Part shown: piece after piece, positions 15,289 through 23,542 of the stretch | Numbering within the stretch: the stretch's first letter is position 1 | Layout: each line of letters begins with the position of its first letter | Source of the DNA: PALSA-1355 sp031400775 | GTDB taxonomy: Bacteria; Planctomycetota; Planctomycetia; Pirellulales; PALSA-1355 | NCBI GenBank assembly: GCA_031400775.1 | Contig: JANNQN010000385.1 | Coordinates: 1 to 33,312, forward strand | Length of the DNA stretch: 33,312 bases | Direction of reading: 5' to 3' | Notes under the pieces: generated by a model | Database searches by the model: none | The model's input: the letters and a program-made list of their open reading frames with translations, nothing else | What the model was told of the DNA's origin: nothing | Translations under genes and position numbers: made by a program

Positions 15289-17967
15289 ATGGCGAATGCG
15301 ACGGATCCTAGTCCCTGGCCGGTGATACCGCTGTCCGATCCCCAGCCTCAATTGCCGAGCCAAACGCCCGCGGCGCAGCAGATCTCCGATCGCGACGCGT
15401 GGTTGTTCAATCCGGAAGTCCGAGCGGAAGAGGAGTTGGAAACCGTGGAACTGTCGACGGCATTGCGCAACCTGTTCGATAGCGGACGCGATCAGGTCGT
15501 CTGGAACCTTTCGCCGGCCAGGTCCATCGGACCGCCGGGCAGCGAGCAAATCGTGCGCGTCGATCCGCGCCACGAGTATGGCCCGACCATCGCGCGCTCG
15601 ATCGGCGCCGGACAGCGTGACGCACCCATCGACGAGCCATCGTGGCTGATCATCGTCGACAACGCGCTCGACTTGCTCGACGGACGCGTCGAGCAACTGC
15701 CATCGGCGCTGGGACAAGTATCCCGGATTCTGGTCGTGGCCTGCGAAGCGGAGCAACCCGACGGGCCGGGGTCGGCGTCCGGCGACGACACAACGACGCG
15801 GCGAGCCGCGCAAATCAGCGCTCGAATGCATTTCGATTATGTCGGTCCGATCGCTGCGCAAGACACGAGCGGATTGCTCTCGGCCTTGGACAACATCAAG
15901 CGTCTCGGTCGCCCCACGCTCTTGCACGTGAGGACGGGGAGCCTGCCGGGCGTTTCCGCCGACGTGTTTCCCGCGGAGTGGACTACCGCGGCAAGCGCAG
16001 TGGAAGGGATTGCTACCGCCGACGATTTGTTTCGGCAGATCGCCAGCCAGGAACTCGCGACGCTCGCGCGTCGAGACGCACGGATCGTGGTCGTCTCGAC
16101 CAGCCAGGATCCGGCCGTGCTCGACCCGTGGCAGGCCATGCCCAATCGGCTGTTCCCAGTCGAGTCGGATGTTCCTCACGCACTGAAGTGGTGTGCCAGC
16201 CTGGCAGCCGGTGGCAGCCGACCCTTCGCCTTCGTGGGCTGCGAGGAACTGCAAAACAGCTTTGGCGACGTGCGGCAGAGCATCAGCCTGAAGCGGGCTC
16301 CGGTGACACTACTGGTCGAACCTCGGGCGACGTCGGTCGACGCGCGTGCGTCGTCTTCCACGGCAATGACCGGAATTCGGCAGTTGCCGCACACCAGCGT
16401 GCTGTCACCCAAAGACGGCGCCGAGTTGCGGCAGATGCTGGCCTGGTGCGCGGCGCAGAACGATCCAGCCGTGATCTGGCTGCCACAAGCCTTCGTGCCT
16501 CAGTCGTCCTGGCCGCGGGGAGCCGAAATGGTCGCCGGCGGCGCCGAACAACTGCGCGACGGAGCGGACGTGGCGATCGTGGCCTGGGGGCCGATGGTCG
16601 CCGCCGCCCAATTGGCGGCCGAGAGCCTGGCACGTCAGGGCATTGGCGCGGCAATCGTCAACGCGCGCTTCGCCCAGCCCCTGGACGTCGACACCCTCGA
16701 ACGGGTTGCGGGGCCGGCGGCCTGCGTGGTCGTGGTCGACGACGTGGAGGCGGGGGGCGGATTCAGTAGTTGGGTGTTGGAGCAGTTGCTGCACTTGGGG
16801 ATTACGCAACCGGTATCGATCGTAGCGCCGCAGGAAAGGTTCCCCATCGAGCAACCCCACGGCCTGCAAAAGCAGTGCGCGCAGCGCATTGTCGAGCGTT
16901 GCCGATGGCTGTCGGCTCCGATCGTGCCGGAAGTATCAATTGAAGCGCCGTCGCATTCAGACGATTCAAGCGCCCCAGCGAGTACCAAGGGAAACTGGCT
17001 GAATTTCTTCGGTGGAAATGCCCACCGCATGGCTTGCGAACGCGAGCAAGTCTATGCCAGCCAACTATCTACGGATGTCAAGCGGTGGGTCGCCGCCTAC
17101 GAAAAAGTCGGGTCTCGTGACCTATATTTATGGAAGTGGTGCATGCACGGGGCGACGATCACGACGTTGCCGTGCGTGGCGCCCGAGCTCCGCGCGCACG
17201 TGAACGACACCAAGCTGTTGTCGATCATATTGTGCGTGCTGATGGACGACGTTGCCGACCAGCATGGCGATAGCCACTTGCTGGACGCGTTGTTGGAAAT
17301 GGCCTGTTCGGGGAAACTGGGTTCGTGGAAAGACTTGAGCGAGGTCGAGCAAGAGCACGCCGAGGTAACGCGCGCTTTGTGGGCGGAGTACTGGATCCGG
17401 GTCGCCAGTTACCCGTGCTACGAGACGAACGAGCCGGTGCTGCGCTTCGACCTGCTGCAGACTTTCAACATGATGCGTTATTCGCACCTGGTCAACGACC
17501 GGCCGTACTTGTTGAACATGGTGGAACACGACCTGTACACGCCCCACAACATGATGATGACCAGCTTTGCCGTGCTCGACTTGATGTGCAGTCGCGGATT
17601 TCCGCAATCGGACGTGGCAACGCTGCGCGAGATGAACTGGCATGCGCAGTGCATGGGACGCATCGGCAACTTGCTAAGCACCTGGCGGCGCGAGCTGGCG
17701 GAACGCGATTTCACCAGCGGAGTCTTCGCGCGAGCCATGATGCAAGGCGATTTGTCGCTGGACGAGCTCGAGCACGGCGACCTGGCCAAGCTGGAGGACA
17801 CGATTTGCAGCCGCGGCCACGAAGCGCATTTTTTTCACAAATGGCTCGAGCATCGCGAGCGCTGCCACGAGAGTGCCAACCGGATCCGTTCGCTCGATCT
17901 TCGACCGGTCTTGGAAGGGCACGACCGATTTTTTGCGGCGTACTTGGGAAGTCAGGGTTTGATCTAG
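15289..17967 (+). CDS. Degenerate DXS-like protein fused to a class I terpene cyclase
   Basis: The 892-residue product has two parts. Residues ~45-540 follow the three-domain order of 1-deoxy-D-xylulose-5-phosphate synthase: VELSTALRNLFDSGRDQVVW, FDYVGPIAAQDTSGLLSALD, GRPTLLHVRTG, then a pyrimidine-binding-like domain (~242-395) and a transketolase-C-like domain (~425-540, IVNARFAQPLDVDTLERVAG). Catalytic features are missing: no GDG-x-x-x-G thiamine diphosphate motif (the region reads WLIIVDNALDLLDG), and the AEQHA segment with the catalytic Glu reads DVPHA. Residues ~570-892 are all-helical, with D653-D654-V-A-D657 (DDxxD) and N794-LLS-T798-WRR-E802 (NSE/DTE triad), 141 residues apart as in class I terpene cyclases. 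The likely role is cyclising a prenyl diphosphate, with the DXS part as scaffold or regulator. ispH lies downstream on the same strand. The weak spot is the start, as no clear binding site precedes the ATG. Confidence 0.85.
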   Translation: MANATDPSPWPVIPLSDPQPQLPSQTPAAQQISDRDAWLFNPEVRAEEELETVELSTALRNLFDSGRDQVVWNLSPARSIGPPGSEQIVRVDPRHEYGPTIARSIGAGQRDAPIDEPSWLIIVDNALDLLDGRVEQLPSALGQVSRILVVACEAEQPDGPGSASGDDTTTRRAAQISARMHFDYVGPIAAQDTSGLLSALDNIKRLGRPTLLHVRTGSLPGVSADVFPAEWTTAASAVEGIATADDLFRQIASQELATLARRDARIVVVSTSQDPAVLDPWQAMPNRLFPVESDVPHALKWCASLAAGGSRPFAFVGCEELQNSFGDVRQSISLKRAPVTLLVEPRATSVDARASSSTAMTGIRQLPHTSVLSPKDGAELRQMLAWCAAQNDPAVIWLPQAFVPQSSWPRGAEMVAGGAEQLRDGADVAIVAWGPMVAAAQLAAESLARQGIGAAIVNARFAQPLDVDTLERVAGPAACVVVVDDVEAGGGFSSWVLEQLLHLGITQPVSIVAPQERFPIEQPHGLQKQCAQRIVERCRWLSAPIVPEVSIEAPSHSDDSSAPASTKGNWLNFFGGNAHRMACEREQVYASQLSTDVKRWVAAYEKVGSRDLYLWKWCMHGATITTLPCVAPELRAHVNDTKLLSIILCVLMDDVADQHGDSHLLDALLEMACSGKLGSWKDLSEVEQEHAEVTRALWAEYWIRVASYPCYETNEPVLRFDLLQTFNMMRYSHLVNDRPYLLNMVEHDLYTPHNMMMTSFAVLDLMCSRGFPQSDVATLREMNWHAQCMGRIGNLLSTWRRELAERDFTSGVFARAMMQGDLSLDELEHGDLAKLEDTICSRGHEAHFFHKWLEHRERCHESANRIRSLDLRPVLEGHDRFFAAYLGSQGLI

Positions 17968-18041
17968 TCACCAGGAACAGGCACTAGGCCGTCTGAATGC
18001 AGGCGTACGGCGTGTGTCGCCGTCTGCATTCGCTCCCAGCT

Positions 18042-21000
18042 ATGATGAAAGAACGTCTCCTAAAGCGATTTCCCGCGCACTACATCCTGGTGATGATGTG
18101 CGTTACGCGCTTGGTCGCGATTGTGGGGGGCGCGCTGACCGTGTTCTACATCAACCTCACGTTCAACACGGCCCTGTACGACCAGCAACACTTTGAAGTC
18201 ACGGCCGTGTGGGTCGTCACGTGCGCGGTCGTTGTCACGGTGCTCATGGCGCTCTGGGAAACCCGCGATTTGAGCCGCGTGCTCGTTGCCTTGAAGGATG
18301 GCAAACCGGTTGACCTGGCCTTGGCGGTCTCCGCCGGTCGGCAGGCGGTGCTGTTTCCCGGCCAGCACGCCCTGTACGAGTCCGTGGTCGACCCGCTTAC
18401 CACGATCCTGCCGCTGTGCCTCGCATTGCGCCTCGCCGACGGCGCGCCCATGGCGGTGTTGTTGCAAGTCGGAATTGCCGGCTTCATGGGAATTTCCGCG
18501 CACATCATGACCACATTCTTCATCAGCGAGCACTGGCTCCGCCCGGTAATCCGGCACTTGCTGAACGAAGGCATCCCGATCGCTTATACGCAGCTTCCCG
18601 AGTCGAAGATCCGCTGGCGGATGACGATTTGCTTCGGATTAACCATCGCCGTGACCGGGGTGATGATCGGCGCACTGGCCAATCAACGCGCGACGGACAT
18701 CATCAAATATCCCGAGCGGCAGGCCGAGACCGTGGCCAGTCTGCAAGAACACATCGGTTTGATCATGATGTTCGCGATCCTCCTGGGCCTGTTCCTGTCG
18801 CGATTGCTGTCCAACTCGATCGCCAGCCGGGTGCAGTTGATGATCGAGGCCATGCGCCAGGTGCAGCAGGGCCGCTTGTGCGAGCGACTGCGACCCACGG
18901 GAAACGACGAAATCGATATTCTCGCGCGGCAGTTCGACGTGATGGTCGAGCAACTTGACCAGAACGATCAGACGATTCGCGACTTGAACACGGGGTTGGA
19001 GCGCAAGGTCAAGCACCGCACGCGACAGTTGTCGCGCAGCCGGCGCACCCTCAAACGGTCGCTCGACAAACTCACGGAACACGATCGGCTGAAGACCGAG
19101 TTCTTCTCGAACGTCAGCCACGAATTGCGGACGCCGTTGACGATGATTCTGGCGCCAGTCGACCGGCTGTTGCAGCGCAACGCAGGCGCTATGCCGCCGG
19201 AGGCCAGCAGCATGCTCGAGATGGTTCGCCTCAACGGCTACCGGCTATTGGATTTGATTAATCGCTTGTTGGATTTTTCCAAGCTCGAAGCCGGCCAAAT
19301 GAAGTTACAGCCCGGACGATTGGACCTCACCGACCTGGTGACGCAATTACTGGCGGCCGCCACCCACCTGGCTCAGCAGCGCGGCATTCGACTGGAAGCC
19401 GACTGCGATCCGCAGATGCGGCCTTTCGGCGCCGACCCGGACAAGGTCGACACGATCATCACCAACCTGATCTCGAACGCCATCAAGTTTACGCCCCAGG
19501 GGGGCAGCATCCGCGTCGAAACGCACATGGCCGAGGACCGAGTGTGGGTTTCGATCACCGATACGGGCATTGGCATCGACGCTTCGCAGTGCGACCGCAT
19601 CTTCGAGCGGTTCGTGCAGGTCGACGGCTCCTCGTCGCGCGAGTTCAGCGGAACTGGACTAGGACTGTCGTTGGTCAAAGGACTGGTCGAGTTGCACGGC
19701 GGCGAGATTTACGTGCAGAGCCAGCTCGGCAAAGGCTCGCGGTTCTGGTTCGATTTGCCGTTGCGGCCGCTTCCCGACAATCGCCAACAGCGCGCCCCCG
19801 GCGAAGCGGAGAAGATCGGCAAGCACTTCGCCGACCTCGACGCCTACGTCGAGCAACCGGCGGCGCCGGTCGAGATGGAACAATTGGCGGGCAACTACGC
19901 GCGCACCATCCTGATCGTCGACGACACGACCGAAATGCGAGTGCTGTTGGGCCAGATCCTGCGCGAGCAGTATCGGGTGGTCTTCGCGCGCGACGGGCAG
20001 GAAGGCCTGGAGGTCGCCGAGAACGAGCATCCCGACCTGATTATTTCCGACGTCATGATGCCGCGCGTCGACGGACAGGAGTTTTGTCGACGAATCAAGC
20101 AAGACCCGGCGACTTCGCACATCCCGTTCGTCATGCTAACCGCCAAGGCCGAGTTGGCCATGAAGATCGGCGGGCTCGACTGCGGAGCCGACGACTACTT
20201 GACCAAGCCGTTCGACGAAAAGGAGCTCACCGCGCGGGTTCGCTCGCTGCTGCGTCTGCGCGGCATGCACCAAGACCTGGATCACCGCAACCGCGAGCTG
20301 CGCACCGCGTACAACGATTTGCGTTCATTGCAGAACCAGTTGGTGCAGTCCGAAAAGATGAACTCGCTGGGGCAGCTCATCGCCGGACTGGCCCACGAGA
20401 TCAACAACTCGATCAATGTGGTCTACAACGGCATCAAACCGATGTCAACCAGCATCGGCCGATTGGAGCGACTGCTGGGCGAAGTGTTGGCCAGCCCCGA
20501 GCTGCCCGAGCAAGAAGCCATGCGGGCGGAAGTGGCCGCATTGTTCAAGAAGATCTTCTCGCTGGCCCGCGTCATCGAGACCGGCGCTTCGCGAACCGCG
20601 CGGATCGTCGGCGATTTGAAGTCGTTCTCGCACCCCGGCAACGAGGGCTTTCAGGTCTTCGACCTGCACGAATCGCTGGACATGTGCTTGAACCTGATGT
20701 CGAACACCCTGCACGACCGCGTCGAAGTCTATCGCGATTACGGGCAGATTGGCCGCATTCATGGTCCCAGCGGGCAACTGAACCAGGTCTTCATGAACAT
20801 TCTCAACAACGCCCAGCAAGCCATCACCGACAACGGCGAAATCCATCTTACGACGCGCCAGGACGGCGAATGGGTGAGCGTTAGCATTCGCGACACAGGA
20901 CCGGGCATTCCCGAGGCGATTCGCAATCTTATTTTCGATCCGTTCTTTACCACCAAGGATCCTGGCCAGGGAACCGGCATGGGATTATCGCTCAGCTTCG

Positions 21001-21155
21001 GGTTGATTTCGAAGTTGGGTGGCTCGATCGAGTGTCAAAGCACGGTCGGTCACGGCGCCGAGTTCATTGTCAAGTTTCCCTGCGTGGCCGAAGCGCCTCA
21101 ACAAGATGATGCCGACCTGGTCGCCGCCGACCTGATCGCCGAAAGGATGTTTTGA
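18042..21155 (+). CDS. Membrane hybrid sensor kinase with two kinase cores (TM-HAMP-HK-REC-HK)
   Basis: The product is 1037 residues from the ATG at 18042; an in-frame ATG at 17997 adds 15 non-hydrophobic residues, and neither has a clear binding site. Five or six transmembrane helices fill residues 12-255. A HAMP-like linker follows, then a first histidine kinase core: NVSHELRTP with H360, N box NLISNAIKF, DTGIGI and GTGLGLSLV. A receiver has acidic VDD, phospho-acceptor D670 in ISDVMMPRVDG, and KPF. A second core has GLAHEINNS with H785, NILNNAQQAI, DTGPGI and GTGMGLSLS. The second H box belongs to the HAHEINNP class. A receiver between two kinases suggests an internal phosphorelay. The next gene starts in a TGATG overlap, so the pair is translationally coupled. 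The signal sensed is unknown. Confidence 0.9.
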   Translation: MMKERLLKRFPAHYILVMMCVTRLVAIVGGALTVFYINLTFNTALYDQQHFEVTAVWVVTCAVVVTVLMALWETRDLSRVLVALKDGKPVDLALAVSAGRQAVLFPGQHALYESVVDPLTTILPLCLALRLADGAPMAVLLQVGIAGFMGISAHIMTTFFISEHWLRPVIRHLLNEGIPIAYTQLPESKIRWRMTICFGLTIAVTGVMIGALANQRATDIIKYPERQAETVASLQEHIGLIMMFAILLGLFLSRLLSNSIASRVQLMIEAMRQVQQGRLCERLRPTGNDEIDILARQFDVMVEQLDQNDQTIRDLNTGLERKVKHRTRQLSRSRRTLKRSLDKLTEHDRLKTEFFSNVSHELRTPLTMILAPVDRLLQRNAGAMPPEASSMLEMVRLNGYRLLDLINRLLDFSKLEAGQMKLQPGRLDLTDLVTQLLAAATHLAQQRGIRLEADCDPQMRPFGADPDKVDTIITNLISNAIKFTPQGGSIRVETHMAEDRVWVSITDTGIGIDASQCDRIFERFVQVDGSSSREFSGTGLGLSLVKGLVELHGGEIYVQSQLGKGSRFWFDLPLRPLPDNRQQRAPGEAEKIGKHFADLDAYVEQPAAPVEMEQLAGNYARTILIVDDTTEMRVLLGQILREQYRVVFARDGQEGLEVAENEHPDLIISDVMMPRVDGQEFCRRIKQDPATSHIPFVMLTAKAELAMKIGGLDCGADDYLTKPFDEKELTARVRSLLRLRGMHQDLDHRNRELRTAYNDLRSLQNQLVQSEKMNSLGQLIAGLAHEINNSINVVYNGIKPMSTSIGRLERLLGEVLASPELPEQEAMRAEVAALFKKIFSLARVIETGASRTARIVGDLKSFSHPGNEGFQVFDLHESLDMCLNLMSNTLHDRVEVYRDYGQIGRIHGPSGQLNQVFMNILNNAQQAITDNGEIHLTTRQDGEWVSVSIRDTGPGIPEAIRNLIFDPFFTTKDPGQGTGMGLSLSFGLISKLGGSIECQSTVGHGAEFIVKFPCVAEAPQQDDADLVAADLIAERMF

Positions 21156-22327
21156 TGAAACGCGATGTGCTGTACGTCGACGACGAAGCGGAAAACCTGA
21201 TCGTTTTCCAGGCCTCGTTCGACGAATACTTCAACGTGGTCACGGCCGACAGCGCGCAAGAGGCGCTCGAGCTGCTGGAGCGACAGGCCTTTCCCGTCGT
21301 GATCGCCGACCAGCGCATGCCCCGCATGTCCGGGGCCGAGCTGTTCGAAGCCATGCGGCACAAGTATCCGCACACCAAACGCGTCATGCTAACCGGCTAC
21401 GCCGACTCCAAGGCCATGCTTGACGCCATCAACCAGGGGCAGGTCTTTTATTTCATCAAGAAGCCTTGGGAGCAGGACCAGGTGTTCTCGACCTTGATCC
21501 GCGCCATCGAGGCGTACGACATGTCGATCTCGAACATGGTGCTGCAAGACCGGCTCGTCGCGGCCGATCGATGCGCCACGCTGGGTCGCTCGGCCGCACA
21601 ATTGGCCCACGAGATGGGCAATCAGTTGTGCATGTTGCCCCTGCTGGAGTTGATCGAGGATCGCTACGGCGACCAGGAAGACCTGGTGCGCATGGCCGGC
21701 TTTGCCCGCACGACGCACGAGCGACTGGTGCAAATCATCAATGAAGTAAAGGCCTTCGTTCGCTTCGAGCGCGAGGATGTCGTCACGCAGCGCGTCGAGC
21801 TTTCCGAGGTGGTTCACGAGCTGGTCGAGTTCCTGCGTTACGAGCGCAGCCTGCCGCTGGATCGCTTCGAAGTGCGCATCGAATGCCCGTTGAGCATCAA
21901 GGCCCACCGCGTCAAGCTGCAACAAGTCTTGCTGAACCTGCTGAAGAACGCGGCACACGCGATTCGCGGTCGCCAGGACGGGCGGATCAGCCTGGTGCTC
22001 TCGACCGAGGAGGACGAGGCGGTGATCGCGGTCACCGACAATGGCTGCGGCATGACGCCCGAAGTGGCCCAACGCATCTGGGAGCCATTCTTCACCACCA
22101 AGGGAGAAGAAGGGACCGGCGTGGGGCTGGACGTCGCTCGCTCGATCATCGAAGCCCACGGCGGCTCGATTCATTGCGACACCGCGCCCGGACAGGGAGC
22201 CCGATTCACGATTCGTCTACCAAAATGGGAGTCGACCGCCATCGACGCCGAGAGCCCTGCGCCTCGGGCGATTGCCGTGGCGACCTGGAGCGCAGCACCA
22301 CTGCCGTCGCCCCAGCCGGCATTGTAG
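21155..22327 (+). CDS. Receiver-histidine kinase hybrid protein
   Basis: The 390-residue product starts at the ATG overlapping the TGA of the upstream kinase by one base (TGATG), with AAAGGA a few bases upstream. It begins with a receiver domain: YVDDEAEN acidic pocket, phospho-acceptor D52 in IADQRMPRMSG, conserved Thr in VMLTGY and Lys in IKKPW. A kinase core follows: AAQLAHEMGNQL with H152, N box LLNLLKNAAHAI, DNGCGM, FFTTKGEEGTGVGLDVARS. There is no membrane segment and no output DNA-binding domain, so it is soluble and passes signals on by phosphotransfer. The receiver probably takes phosphate from the upstream kinase. The last ~25 residues are Pro/Ala-rich and disordered. It lies 55 nt before ispH on the same strand. 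Confidence 0.9.
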   Translation: MKRDVLYVDDEAENLIVFQASFDEYFNVVTADSAQEALELLERQAFPVVIADQRMPRMSGAELFEAMRHKYPHTKRVMLTGYADSKAMLDAINQGQVFYFIKKPWEQDQVFSTLIRAIEAYDMSISNMVLQDRLVAADRCATLGRSAAQLAHEMGNQLCMLPLLELIEDRYGDQEDLVRMAGFARTTHERLVQIINEVKAFVRFEREDVVTQRVELSEVVHELVEFLRYERSLPLDRFEVRIECPLSIKAHRVKLQQVLLNLLKNAAHAIRGRQDGRISLVLSTEEDEAVIAVTDNGCGMTPEVAQRIWEPFFTTKGEEGTGVGLDVARSIIEAHGGSIHCDTAPGQGARFTIRLPKWESTAIDAESPAPRAIAVATWSAAPLPSPQPAL

Positions 22328-22382
22328 GACACACATGGCCCCTGGGATGGCCCCCGGGACCGCAGTTTATGGAGATTCAGTG

Positions 22383-23339
22383 ATGAAGATCTTGCTCGTC
22401 AGCCCGCGCGGGTTTTGCGCGGGCGTCAACATGGCCATCGAGGCGCTCGAAAGGGCCATTACCACGTTTGGCACCCCGCTGTACGTGTTCCACGAGATCG
22501 TGCACAACCGGCACGTAGTCGAAGGCTTTCGCCGCAAGGGCGTGGTCTTTGTCGACTCAGTCCACGAGGTTCCGCACGGCAGCCACCTGATGTACAGCGC
22601 CCACGGCATTTCGCCGGCAGTCGAGCGCGAGGCGCAGGAGCGCCAGTTGCGCGTCATCGACGCCACGTGCCCCCTCGTGCGCAAGGTACACCTCGAGGCG
22701 GTCCGCTTCGCGCGGCTCGGCTACTCGATCGTGCTCATCGGACATCGCGACCACGATGAGGTGGTGGGCACGCTGGGAGAAGCTCCCGATCGCATCACGC
22801 TGATCGAGACGGTCGACGACGTCGATCGGTTGGAAGTGGCCGATCCCGACAAGGTCGCTTACCTGACCCAGACCACGCTCAGCGTCGACGACGCCAACAT
22901 TCTGATCAACCGCCTGCGGGCCCGGTTTCCCAACTGCGTGGGCTCGCACAAGGAAGACATCTGCTATGCCACTCAGAACCGGCAAGAGGCGCTCAAGGCC
23001 GGCGTCGTGCGGGCCGATGTCGTGCTGGTTTTTGGCAGCAAGAACAGCTCGAACAGCATTCGACTGACGGAAGTGGCACGCGAGTTCGGTCGGCCCACGT
23101 ATTTGATCGATAGTTTGAACGAGATCGACTTGTCGTGGTTCCGCGGGGACGAAACGGTGCTGATCACCGCGGGCGCCAGCGCCCCCGAGGAGCTGGTCGT
23201 CGAGTGTATCGATTACCTAAGCCGCACATTTGGCGGCAGCGTTGAGCATTTGGCAGTTCGGGAAGAACACGTCGAGTTTCCGTTGCCGATCGAGGTTCGC
23301 TCGCTGCCAGGCGGAGCCCAAACACCTGCCGGATCGTGA
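22383..23339 (+). CDS. ispH: 4-hydroxy-3-methylbut-2-enyl diphosphate reductase
   Basis: The 318-residue product catalyses the last step of the MEP isoprenoid pathway, reducing HMBPP to IPP and DMAPP with a [4Fe-4S] cluster. The three cluster cysteines are present: C12 in PRGFCAGV, C96 in DATCPLV and C194 in EDICYATQNR. Substrate-binding residues are also visible: H41 in IVHN, H74 in YSAHG, GHRDHDEVVGT, TQTTLS, GSKNSSNS and GASAPE. Length is normal. The ATG at 22383 has GGAG about 9 nt upstream; the frame's extension to 22272 overlaps the kinase gene and is unlike the family. Being 55 nt behind two signalling genes and in the same direction as the DXS/terpene cyclase fusion, it may be part of a regulated isoprenoid unit. 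Confidence 0.96.
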   Translation: MKILLVSPRGFCAGVNMAIEALERAITTFGTPLYVFHEIVHNRHVVEGFRRKGVVFVDSVHEVPHGSHLMYSAHGISPAVEREAQERQLRVIDATCPLVRKVHLEAVRFARLGYSIVLIGHRDHDEVVGTLGEAPDRITLIETVDDVDRLEVADPDKVAYLTQTTLSVDDANILINRLRARFPNCVGSHKEDICYATQNRQEALKAGVVRADVVLVFGSKNSSNSIRLTEVAREFGRPTYLIDSLNEIDLSWFRGDETVLITAGASAPEELVVECIDYLSRTFGGSVEHLAVREEHVEFPLPIEVRSLPGGAQTPAGS

Positions 23340-23542
23340 TCGGCGGCCGCTGCTATCGCGCCATTCGTCACCAGCCGTCAAATTTCGAGTGGAATCCTCC
23401 AGTGCGCGCGAGGGCAACGACGATCAGGAAACTGACGCTTATTTCTGCCGGATAAGTGCGCCCCTCTAGGCAAACTTTGCCGGATGACACGGAGTTTGCC
23501 GCCAATTCTCTTGCGGCCGACGCAGCGACGGAGCGCGATTCA

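Noticed and set aside
15069..15311. 80-residue plus-strand ORF before the terpene cyclase fusion
   Set aside because: It overlaps the start of the real gene, has no binding site and no recognisable features.
15642..16769. 375-residue frame inside the DXS/terpene cyclase gene
   Set aside because: It is very Arg-rich and lacks any domain, while the overlapping frame carries recognisable DXS and terpene cyclase motifs.
19544..20884. 446-residue frame inside the hybrid kinase gene
   Set aside because: It is a high-GC shadow rich in Arg, and the other frame has all kinase and receiver motifs.
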